The position numbers and the translations under genes are program-made. This document shows positions 1 through 6,754 of a DNA stretch of 34,953 nt, in pieces. Numbering within the stretch: the first letter of the stretch is position 1; every line of letters starts with the position of its first letter. The notes beneath the pieces were generated by a model. The model saw only the letters and a program-made list of their open reading frames with translations. It searched no databases and had not been told where the DNA came from. This DNA is from Pseudonocardia humida (GTDB taxonomy: Bacteria; Actinomycetota; Actinomycetes; Mycobacteriales; Pseudonocardiaceae). The stretch is from NCBI RefSeq assembly GCF_023898865.1, contig NZ_JAGSOV010000087.1, positions 1 through 34,953 of the forward strand. Direction: 5' to 3'.

Positions 1-74
1 GGGGTGCAGGTCGGCGCCGGAGGCGCTGCGCCGTGCGCGCCGAGGCGACGGCTGGGGAGCACTTCCGGGGGTGA

Positions 75-128
75 GGTGGGCGCTTCGCGCCCACCGGGCT
101 CGGCCCGGCTCGCGGCGCTGCGCGCCGC
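75..128. terminator. Two tandem GC hairpins near the left edge
   Basis: Two perfect inverted repeats sit side by side. The first, 75-95, has 9-bp arms (GGTGGGCGC / GCGCCCACC) around a TTC loop. The second, 112-128, has 7-bp arms around TGC. There is no T-tract. They lie beyond the repeat block on the 3' side of the leftward reductase gene, so they could end its transcript or that of a gene beyond the left edge. Nothing resembling a gene was recognised in 1-325; the open frames there are explained by G/C bias and the repeats. Confidence 0.45.
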
Positions 129-139
129 CTCGCCGGGAC

Positions 140-326
140 GCGAGCGCGACTCTCGTTGCACCTGACGGAGCGAACGCGACCCTCGTCCCGCCCGGGCGAG
201 CGAGCGGCGCATTCGCCCAGCCTCATCGGGCGAGCGCGCCACTCGCTTCGCCGGGACGGGTGGGTCGACGAGAGGCGGGTTCGTGCCACTCGCCGAGCGA
301 GAGCGGCTCTCGTTGCACCAGGGGTT
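140..326. repeat. Tandem 30-bp repeat block (four units plus one detached copy)
   Basis: Four head-to-tail 30-bp units begin at 140, 170, 200 and 230. Each starts GCGAGCG or GCGAACG/GCGAGCGG and continues with a CTC/TTC-containing core and a C-rich end. Read in one frame they give ten-residue repeats (ASATLVAPDG, ANATLVPPGR, ASGAFAQPHR, ASAPLASPGR). A fifth unit at 297-326 matches the first unit closely over its first 24 bases after a 37-bp degenerate gap, and runs up to the reductase stop codon. Most units can fold a short CGAG/CTCG stem. The block is probably non-coding and lies in the 3' region of the leftward gene; its function is unknown. Confidence 0.7.
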
Positions 327-1300
327 CAGGCGGCGGCGATCTCCTGGTTGAGCAGGTCGGCCAGGGCCGACACGACGCGGAGCGTGGGCACCTCGGCGCC
401 GGTCAGGTCGGCGATCTCGACGACCGCGGCGAGCAGCACGTCGAGCTCCATGGGTCGGCCGCGTTCGAGGTCCTGCAACGTGGAGGTCTTGTGCTCGCCG
501 GTGCGCTCGGCGCCGGCCAGCCGCTTCTGCACCGAGATCTCCGGCTTGGCGCCGACGCGGGCGGCGACCTCCAGGGTCTCCTCCATCATGGTGGCCACCA
601 GCGTCCTGGTGCCGGGGTGCCGGCAGATGCCGGCCATGGTGGCCCGGGTCAGCGCGCTGAGCGGGTTGAACGCGATGTTGCCCATCAGTTTGATCCAGAT
701 GTCGTCGCGCAGGTCGGGTTCGACGGGGCACTTCAGGCCGCCGGCGACCATGGCGTCGGCGAACTCGGTGCACCGCGGTGAGACGCCGCCCGCGGGCTCG
801 CCGATGGAGAAGCGGGTGCCCTCCAGGTGCTGCACGACGCCGGGCGCGCTGATCTCGGTGGCCGCGTAGACGACGCAGCCGACGGCGCGCTCGAGCGGGA
901 GGGCGGCGGTGACCGCTCCCCCGGGGTCGACGCTCTCCAGCCGGGTGCCCTCGTAGGGGCCGGCGAGGCGGTGGAAGTACCACCACGGGATGCCGTTCTG
1001 GGCGGCGATCAGCGTGGTGCGCTCGTGCAGCAGCGGCGTCACGAGTGGCCCCGCCGCGGCGTAGGCGTTGGCCTTGACGCCCAGCAGGACGTGGTCGACG
1101 GGCCCGATCTCGGCCGGGTCGTCGGTGGCGTGCGGGTGGGCGGCGAAGTCGCCGCGCGGGCTGAGCACGCGCACCCCGTGCGCGCGCAGTGCGGCCAGGT
1201 GCGGCCCGCGGGCCAGCAGGTGCACCTCGACGCCCGCTCGGCAGAGCGCCGCTCCGACGTAGGCACCGATCGCCCCTGCTCCGACCACAGCAACCTTCAT
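326..1300 (-). CDS. Ketopantoate reductase family (ApbA/PanE-like) 2-keto acid reductase
   Basis: The product is 324 residues. The N terminus is a Rossmann fold with the GAGAIGAYVG dinucleotide motif. The C-terminal half carries the helical KPR domain; the stretch IWIKLMGNIAFNPLSAL includes a lysine at residue 204 in the place of the catalytic lysine of PanE. Family members reduce 2-keto acids such as 2-dehydropantoate to 2-hydroxy acids with NADPH, in the cytoplasm. The ATG at 1300 is preceded by GGGAGA at a good distance, so an upstream extension is not supported. It is divergent from the lyase/CoA-transferase operon and shares a control region with it. This suggests a role beside that pathway, for example interconverting a 2-keto acid and the 2-hydroxy acid the lyase would need, rather than CoA biosynthesis. 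The specific substrate cannot be read from sequence. Confidence 0.85.
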   Translation of the reverse strand: MKVAVVGAGAIGAYVGAALCRAGVEVHLLARGPHLAALRAHGVRVLSPRGDFAAHPHATDDPAEIGPVDHVLLGVKANAYAAAGPLVTPLLHERTTLIAAQNGIPWWYFHRLAGPYEGTRLESVDPGGAVTAALPLERAVGCVVYAATEISAPGVVQHLEGTRFSIGEPAGGVSPRCTEFADAMVAGGLKCPVEPDLRDDIWIKLMGNIAFNPLSALTRATMAGICRHPGTRTLVATMMEETLEVAARVGAKPEISVQKRLAGAERTGEHKTSTLQDLERGRPMELDVLLAAVVEIADLTGAEVPTLRVVSALADLLNQEIAAA

Positions 1301-1334
1301 CGCATCTCCCCTTCGGCGGTGTCCGAGTCGATCA

Positions 1335-1428
1335 GTATGCAGTATGCAATAGCCCGACGGCACCGCCGATTGTGGTCTGGACAACACCGGCCTCAAGGAG
1401 TACCAAGTCTCCATACGGTATGCAGTAT
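1335..1428. promoter_or_regulatory. Paired operator-like repeats in the divergent control region
   Basis: The decamer TATGCAGTAT occurs twice in the same orientation, at 1336-1345 and 1419-1428. The copies are 83 bp apart, close to eight helical turns. The first is extended to GTATGCAGTATGC; the second is preceded by ATACG, making the interrupted palindrome ATAC-G-GTAT at 1413-1421. The AT-rich patches stand out from their surroundings and lie between the leftward reductase start (1300) and the rightward lyase start (1476). They look like paired sites for a dimeric regulator, GntR-like in style, controlling both directions. No regulator gene is adjacent inside the window. Confidence 0.5.
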
Positions 1429-1475
1429 CCACACAGCTCGACCGGCCTTCCCGACGTTGAGGAGCTGACCTCTCC

Positions 1476-3209
1476 ATGACCCAGACAGTCCCTGGTAGCA
1501 CCGCCCGCAACGGAGCGGCCGGTGCGACAGCGGCCCCGGAGTCGACGACGACCGCGGACGCCACCATCTCCGGCGGGCACCTGGTGGCGAAGGCGCTCAA
1601 GGCCGAGGGCGTCGACACGATCTTCACGCTGTGCGGCGGCCACATCATCGACATCTACGACGGCTGCGTGGACGAGGGCATCACCGTCGTCGACGTCCGC
1701 CACGAGCAGGTGGCCGCGCACGCCGCCGACGGCTACGCGCGCATCACCGGGCGCCCCGGATGCGCGGTGGTGACCGCGGGGCCGGGCACCACCGACGCCG
1801 TCACCGGCGTGGCGAACGCGCTGCGCGCGGAGAGCCCGATGCTGCTGATCGGCGGCCAGGGCGCGCTCACCCAGCACAAGATGGGCTCCCTGCAGGACCT
1901 ACCGCACGTCGACATGATGGCGCCGATCACCAAGTTCTCGGCCACCGTGCCGGACACGGCCCGCGCCGCCGACATGGTCTCGATGGCCTTCCGGGAGTGC
2001 TTCCACGGCGCGCCCGGCCCGTCGTTCCTGGAGATCCCGCGCGACGTGCTCGACGCCAGGGTGCCGATCGAGAAGGCCCGGATCCCGGAGGCCGGGCACT
2101 ACCGGGCCTCGCGGCGCGCCCTGGGCGACCCGGCCGACGTCGAGCGTCTCGCCGCGCTGGTCTCGCGGGCGCGGAAGCCCTGCATCCTGCTGGGCAGCCA
2201 GGTCTGGACCTGCCGGGCCACCGACGCGGCCATCGAGTTCGTGCGCACCCTGGGGGTGCCGGCGTTCATGAACGGCGCCGGGCGGGGCACGCTGCCCCCC
2301 GGCGACCCGATGCACTTCCAGCTGGCCCGCAGGCACGCCTTCACCGAGTCCGACCTGATCATCATCGTGGGCACGCCGTTCGACTTCCGGATGGGCTACG
2401 GGCGCAGGCTCTCCCCCACCGCGAAGGTGGTGCAGATCGACCTGGACTTCCGCACCGTCGGCAAGAACCGCGACATCGACCTCGGGATCGTCGGCGACGC
2501 GGGCACGGTACTGGCCGCGGTCACCGCGGCGGCCGGTCCGCAGCCGGCCCGCACGGCGTGGGTCGAGGAGCTGCGCGCGGTCGAGACGAGGGCATCCGAC
2601 AAGCGCCTGCCCCGCCAGCACTCGAACGCCTCCCCCATCGACCCCTACCGGCTGGTGCACGAGATCAACGAGTTCCTGACCGAGGACTCGATCTACATCG
2701 GCGACGGCGGCGACATCGTCACCTTCTCCGGGCAGGTCGTGCAGCCCAAGTCGCCGGGGCACTGGATGGACCCGGGCCCGCTGGGCACGCTCGGTGTCGG
2801 CGTCCCGTTCGTGCTGGCGGCCAAGCTGGCCCGGCCCGACAAGGAGGTCGTCGCCCTGTTCGGCGACGGCGCGTTCAGCCTCACCGGCTGGGACTTCGAG
2901 ACCCTCGTCCGCTACGACCTGCCCTTCGTCGGGATCGTCGGCAACAACTCGTCGATGAACCAGATCCGCTACGGCCAGATCCAGAAGTACGGCGAGGACC
3001 GCGGCCGGGTCGGCAACACCCTCGGCGACGTCCGCTACAGCGAGTTCGCGCGGATGCTCGGCGGCTACGGCGAGGAGGTCCGCGACCCCGCCGACATCGG
3101 CCCGGCGCTGCTGCGCGCCCGCGAGTCCGGCAAGCCCTCGTTGATCAACGTCTGGGTCGATCCGGACGTGTACGCGCCCGGAACCATGAACCAGACGATG
3201 TACAAGTGA
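1476..3209 (+). CDS. ThDP-dependent 2-hydroxyacyl-CoA lyase / oxalyl-CoA decarboxylase-like enzyme (acetolactate-synthase superfamily)
   Basis: The product is 577 residues with the three-domain layout of ThDP decarboxylases. The N-terminal Pyr domain has the activating glutamate (Glu77 in RHEQVAAHAADGYAR). A central Rossmann-like domain follows, then a C-terminal PP domain with the metal/ThDP motif GDG at 463-465 and NN at 490-491. Enzymes of this group cleave or decarboxylate a bond next to an acyl-CoA or keto carbon, giving formyl-CoA in the OXC and HACL branches. The residues after NN (SSMNQIRYGQIQKYG) differ from the NNGGIY-type loop I recall for Oxalobacter OXC, so this is not a canonical oxalyl-CoA decarboxylase. 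A true acetolactate synthase is unlikely given the neighbours. The start is ATG with GAGGAG upstream. The stop lies 13 nt before the CoA-transferase, so the two are co-transcribed. Exact substrate unresolved. Confidence 0.8.
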   Translation: MTQTVPGSTARNGAAGATAAPESTTTADATISGGHLVAKALKAEGVDTIFTLCGGHIIDIYDGCVDEGITVVDVRHEQVAAHAADGYARITGRPGCAVVTAGPGTTDAVTGVANALRAESPMLLIGGQGALTQHKMGSLQDLPHVDMMAPITKFSATVPDTARAADMVSMAFRECFHGAPGPSFLEIPRDVLDARVPIEKARIPEAGHYRASRRALGDPADVERLAALVSRARKPCILLGSQVWTCRATDAAIEFVRTLGVPAFMNGAGRGTLPPGDPMHFQLARRHAFTESDLIIIVGTPFDFRMGYGRRLSPTAKVVQIDLDFRTVGKNRDIDLGIVGDAGTVLAAVTAAAGPQPARTAWVEELRAVETRASDKRLPRQHSNASPIDPYRLVHEINEFLTEDSIYIGDGGDIVTFSGQVVQPKSPGHWMDPGPLGTLGVGVPFVLAAKLARPDKEVVALFGDGAFSLTGWDFETLVRYDLPFVGIVGNNSSMNQIRYGQIQKYGEDRGRVGNTLGDVRYSEFARMLGGYGEEVRDPADIGPALLRARESGKPSLINVWVDPDVYAPGTMNQTMYK

Positions 3210-3222
3210 TCGGGGACCCCAG

Positions 3223-4485
3223 ATGACCGACACCGTCACGAGCCCTGCCCCCGGCGCGAGCCAGGCCCTGGCCGGCATCCGCGTGCTCGACATGACCCAC
3301 GTCCAGTCCGGGCCGTCGGCCACCCAGCTGCTGGCCTGGCTGGGCGCCGACGTGGTCAAGCTGGAGGCGCCCTCCGGCGACATCACCCGCAAGCAGCTGC
3401 GCGACGTCCCCGACGTCGACTCGCTCTACTTCACGATGCTGAACTGCAACAAGCGCAGCATCACGCTGAACATGAAGACCGAGCGCGGCAAGGAGCTCTT
3501 CGTCGAGCTCGTGAAGTCGGCCGACGTGATGGTGGAGAACTTCGGCCCCGGCGCGGTCGACCGCATGGGGTTCACGTGGGACCGCCTGCGCGAGCTCAAC
3601 CCGCGGCTGGTCTACGCCTCGATCAAGGGCTTCGGCGAGGGCCCGTACACCCACTTCAAGGCCTACGAGGTGGTCGCCCAGGCGATGGGCGGCTCGATGA
3701 GCACCACCGGTTTCGAGGACGGCCCGCCGCTGGCCACCGGCGCGCAGATCGGCGACTCCGGCACCGGCGTGCACGTCGTGGCCGGCATCCTGGCCGCGCT
3801 GGTGCAGCGCCAGAGCACCGGGCGCGGCCAGCGGGTCACCGTGGCCATGCAGCACGCCGTGCTGAACCTGTGCCGGGTCAAGCTGCGCGACCAGCAGCGC
3901 CTGGCCCACGGCCCGCTCGACGAGTACCCGAACAAGGAGTTCGGCGAGGAGGTGCCGCGCTCGGGCAACGCCTCCGGCGGCGGGCAGCCCGGCTGGGCGG
4001 TCAAGTGCCGCCCGGGCGGCCCGAACGACTGGGTCTACGTCATCGTCCAACCACCGGGATGGGCGCCGATCAGCGCGCTGATCGGCCGCCCCGAGCTGGC
4101 CGACGACCCGGAGTGGGCGACCCCGCAGGCCCGGCTCAGCAAGCTGGACAAGATGTTCCAGCTGATCGAGGAGTGGTCCAGCAACCTCGACAAGTGGGAG
4201 GTGCTGGCCCAGCTCAACGCGCACGGCATCCCGTGCGGGCCGATCCTGTCCACCCAGGAGATCATCTCCGACGCCTCGCTGGTCGACAACAACATGATCG
4301 TCACCGTCGACCACCCGGAGCGGGGCCCGTTCACCACGGTCGGCTGCCCGATCAAGCTGTCCGAGTCGCCGGTCAAGGTCGAGACCTCGCCGCTGCTGGG
4401 CGAGCACAACGACGAGGTGTTCCTGCGCGAGCTCGGCGTCGACGCCGACGAGTACGCGGGCCTGCGCGAGTCGGGGGTGATCTGA
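3223..4485 (+). CDS. frc: Class III CoA-transferase, formyl-CoA:oxalate CoA-transferase-like
   Basis: The product is 420 residues, a CaiB/BaiF fold protein of normal length. The nucleophilic aspartate that forms the acyl-anhydride and glutamyl-type intermediates in this family is visible as Asp178 in QIGDSGTG. Two stretches closely match what I recall of Oxalobacter Frc: LNLCRVKLRDQQRL near residue 215-230 and the mobile glycine loop NASGGGQPGW near 247-256. Frc moves CoA from formyl-CoA to oxalate, giving oxalyl-CoA and formate, in the cytoplasm. The ATG follows a GGGGAC-type ribosome site. The stop overlaps the next start by one base (TGATG). Context with a ThDP lyase and an OFA carrier supports formyl-CoA as donor. 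The acceptor acid may be oxalate or a related 2-hydroxy/2-oxo acid. Confidence 0.85.
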   Translation: MTDTVTSPAPGASQALAGIRVLDMTHVQSGPSATQLLAWLGADVVKLEAPSGDITRKQLRDVPDVDSLYFTMLNCNKRSITLNMKTERGKELFVELVKSADVMVENFGPGAVDRMGFTWDRLRELNPRLVYASIKGFGEGPYTHFKAYEVVAQAMGGSMSTTGFEDGPPLATGAQIGDSGTGVHVVAGILAALVQRQSTGRGQRVTVAMQHAVLNLCRVKLRDQQRLAHGPLDEYPNKEFGEEVPRSGNASGGGQPGWAVKCRPGGPNDWVYVIVQPPGWAPISALIGRPELADDPEWATPQARLSKLDKMFQLIEEWSSNLDKWEVLAQLNAHGIPCGPILSTQEIISDASLVDNNMIVTVDHPERGPFTTVGCPIKLSESPVKVETSPLLGEHNDEVFLRELGVDADEYAGLRESGVI

Positions 4486-6653
4486 TGACCGCCACCGCCG
4501 ACGCCACCACCACCGACACCTCGACGGCCGTCGACCGCGACACCGTCCGCGACATCCTGGACAAGGCCCTGGCCGAGGGCCGGGAGTCGCTCACCGCGCC
4601 GGAGGGCAGGCGGGTCTGCACCGCCTACGGCATCCCGACGCCGGGCGAGGGCCTGGCCACCGGCGCGGACGACGCCGTGCGCATCGCCGAGGAGCTCGGC
4701 GGCCCGGTGGTGCTCAAGATCGTCTCACCGGACATCCTGCACAAGACCGAGGCGGGCGGGGTGAAGGTCGGCGTCCGCGGTGCCGAGGAGGTGCGCGCGG
4801 CGTTCGGCGAGATCCTGGCCAACGCCCGCGCCTACGACGCGGACGCCGCGATCGACGGCGTGCAGGTGCAGCAGATGCTGACCGGCGGTCAGGAGGTGAT
4901 CGTCGGCGCGGTCACCGACCCGACGTTCGGCAAGGTCGTCGCGTTCGGCCTGGGCGGGGTGCTCGTGGAGGTCCTCAAGGACGTCACGTTCCGGATGGCG
5001 CCGGTCGACCCGGCCCAGGCGCGCGCCATGCTCGACGACATCGCCGCCGCCGAGATCCTGCACGGCGTGCGGGGCGGCGACGCGGTGGACGCCGAGGCGC
5101 TGGCCGACGTCGTGTCCCGGTTGTCGCTGCTGGTCACCGACTTCCCGCAGATCCGGGAGTTCGACCTCAACCCGGTGTTCGCCCGCCCGGACGGCGCCTG
5201 GGCCGCCGACGTGCGGATCCTGCTCGACAACGGCGAGCGGCACGAGCCGGTGCGCTACACCCAGGAGGAGATCCTGGCCACGATGACCCGGCTGATGCGC
5301 CCGCGCGCGGTCGCCGTGATCGGGGCGTCCGCCGAGGACGGCAAGATCGGCAACTCGGTGATGAGGAACCTCATCAACGGCGGCTACGCGGGCGAGATCT
5401 TCCCGGTCAACCCGAAGGCCGACGAGATACTCGGGAAGAAGGCCTACCGCAGCGTCGGCGACATCCCCGGCGAGGTCGACGTGGCCGTGTTCGCGGTGCC
5501 GGCGAGGTTCGTCGTCGACGCGGTGGCCGAGGTGGGCCGCAAGGGCATCCCGGCCGCGGTGCTCATCCCGTCCGGGTTCGCCGAGACCGGCGAGGTCGAG
5601 CTGCAGGAGAAGCTGGTCGCCACCGCCCAGGAGCACGGGGTGCGGCTGCTGGGCCCGAACATCTACGGCTACTACTCCACCCACGAGGACCTCTGCGCCA
5701 CCTTCTGCACTCCCTACGACGTGCGCGGCGGCGTGGCCCTGACCTCGCAGAGCGGCGGGATCGGGATGGCGATCCTGGGCTTCGCGCGCACCACCGGGAT
5801 GGGCGTCTCGGCGATCGTGGGGTTGGGCAACAAGGCCGACATCGACGAGGACGACCTGCTCACGTTCTTCGAGTCCGACCCCAACACGACGTGCGTCGCG
5901 ATGCACCTGGAGGACCTCAAGGACGGCCGGTCGTTCGTCGATACCGCGCAGCGGGTCACCCGCAAGAAGCCGGTTGTGGTGCTCAAGGCGGGCCGCACGG
6001 CGATGGGTGCGCGCGCCGCCAGCTCGCACACCGGTGCGCTGGCCGGCGACGACAAGGTCTACGACGACATCCTGCGCCAGGCCGGCGTGGTCCGGGCACC
6101 CGGGCTCAACGACATGCTCGAGTACGCCCGAGGGCTGCCGGTGCTGCCCACGCCGAAGGGCGAGAACGTCGTCATCATCACCGGGGCCGGCGGGTCCGGC
6201 GTGCTGCTGTCGGACGCCTGCGTGCTCAACGGGCTGGACCTGATGGACATCCCGGCGGACCTCGACGAGGCGTTCCGGGCGTTCATCCCGCCGTTCGGGG
6301 CGGCCGGGAACCCCATCGACATCACCGGCGGCGAACCCCCGAGCACCTACGAGGCCACGATCCGCCTCGGTCTGGAGGACCCGCGGATCCACGCGCTGAT
6401 CCTGGGCTACTGGCACACCATCGTCACCCCGCCGATGGTCTTCGCCGAGCTCACCTCCCGGGTGGTCGCGGAGGCCAGGGCCAAGGGCATCGACAAGCCC
6501 GTCGTGGCCTCGCTGGCCGGCGACACCGAGGTCGAGCGGGCCAGCGAGCACCTCTACCGCAACGGCATCGTCGCCTACCCCTACACGACCGAGATGCCGG
6601 TCGCCGTGCTGGGCGCCAAGTACCGCTGGGCCCGCGCCGCCGGGCTGCTCTGA
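4485..6653 (+). CDS. ADP-forming acyl-CoA synthetase (acetate-CoA ligase type), beta-alpha fusion
   Basis: The product is 722 residues. The N-terminal ~255 residues are the ATP-grasp (beta) part, with LKIVSPDILHKTEAGGV containing the relay histidine His86 and a GGQEVIVG nucleotide-binding stretch. Residues ~265-722 are the alpha part: a CoA-binding Rossmann domain (AVAVIGASAEDGKIGN) and succinyl-CoA-synthetase-like ligase domains with the phospho-histidine His515 in SSHTGALAG. The reaction is acyl-CoA + ADP + Pi to acid + CoA + ATP, and is reversible. The order beta then alpha is the reverse of the common alpha-beta fusions. The start overlaps the frc stop by one base, implying translational coupling. 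In this operon it could prime the CoA-transferase with formyl-CoA or another acyl-CoA, or recover ATP from surplus formyl-CoA. The substrate is inferred only from context. Confidence 0.85.
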   Translation: MTATADATTTDTSTAVDRDTVRDILDKALAEGRESLTAPEGRRVCTAYGIPTPGEGLATGADDAVRIAEELGGPVVLKIVSPDILHKTEAGGVKVGVRGAEEVRAAFGEILANARAYDADAAIDGVQVQQMLTGGQEVIVGAVTDPTFGKVVAFGLGGVLVEVLKDVTFRMAPVDPAQARAMLDDIAAAEILHGVRGGDAVDAEALADVVSRLSLLVTDFPQIREFDLNPVFARPDGAWAADVRILLDNGERHEPVRYTQEEILATMTRLMRPRAVAVIGASAEDGKIGNSVMRNLINGGYAGEIFPVNPKADEILGKKAYRSVGDIPGEVDVAVFAVPARFVVDAVAEVGRKGIPAAVLIPSGFAETGEVELQEKLVATAQEHGVRLLGPNIYGYYSTHEDLCATFCTPYDVRGGVALTSQSGGIGMAILGFARTTGMGVSAIVGLGNKADIDEDDLLTFFESDPNTTCVAMHLEDLKDGRSFVDTAQRVTRKKPVVVLKAGRTAMGARAASSHTGALAGDDKVYDDILRQAGVVRAPGLNDMLEYARGLPVLPTPKGENVVIITGAGGSGVLLSDACVLNGLDLMDIPADLDEAFRAFIPPFGAAGNPIDITGGEPPSTYEATIRLGLEDPRIHALILGYWHTIVTPPMVFAELTSRVVAEARAKGIDKPVVASLAGDTEVERASEHLYRNGIVAYPYTTEMPVAVLGAKYRWARAAGLL

Positions 6654-6670
6654 GCCCCGCCCACCACCAC

Positions 6671-6686
6671 GCGCCCGCCCGGGCGC
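6671..6686 (+). other. Intra-operon GC hairpin
   Basis: A perfect 7-bp inverted repeat (GCGCCCG / CGGGCGC, 2-nt spacer) lies in the 101-bp gap between the acyl-CoA synthetase and the transporter. It has no T-tract. It could partly attenuate transcription or protect the upstream message, making transporter expression differ from that of the enzymes. Confidence 0.35.
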
Positions 6687-6754
6687 ACTGAGCTGAGCAC
6701 CGCAGGAAAGAGGCCGCACGCCCGCGCACTTGTCCGTCAAAGGAGACGTCCAGA

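Noticed and set aside
71..781. Rightward open frame across the repeat block and into the reductase gene
   Set aside because: The only regularity is the ten-residue repeat from the 30-bp array; beyond it the frame is antisense to a well-supported gene. No ribosome site or family match was seen.
326..1300. Annotation as the biosynthetic panE
   Set aside because: The fold fits, but it is divergent from a catabolic operon and no other pantothenate gene is present. A family-level call is safer.
1476..3209. Annotation of the ThDP gene as acetolactate synthase (ilvB)
   Set aside because: No small subunit or other branched-chain amino acid gene is near, and the operon partners are an Frc-type transferase, a CoA ligase and an OFA carrier.
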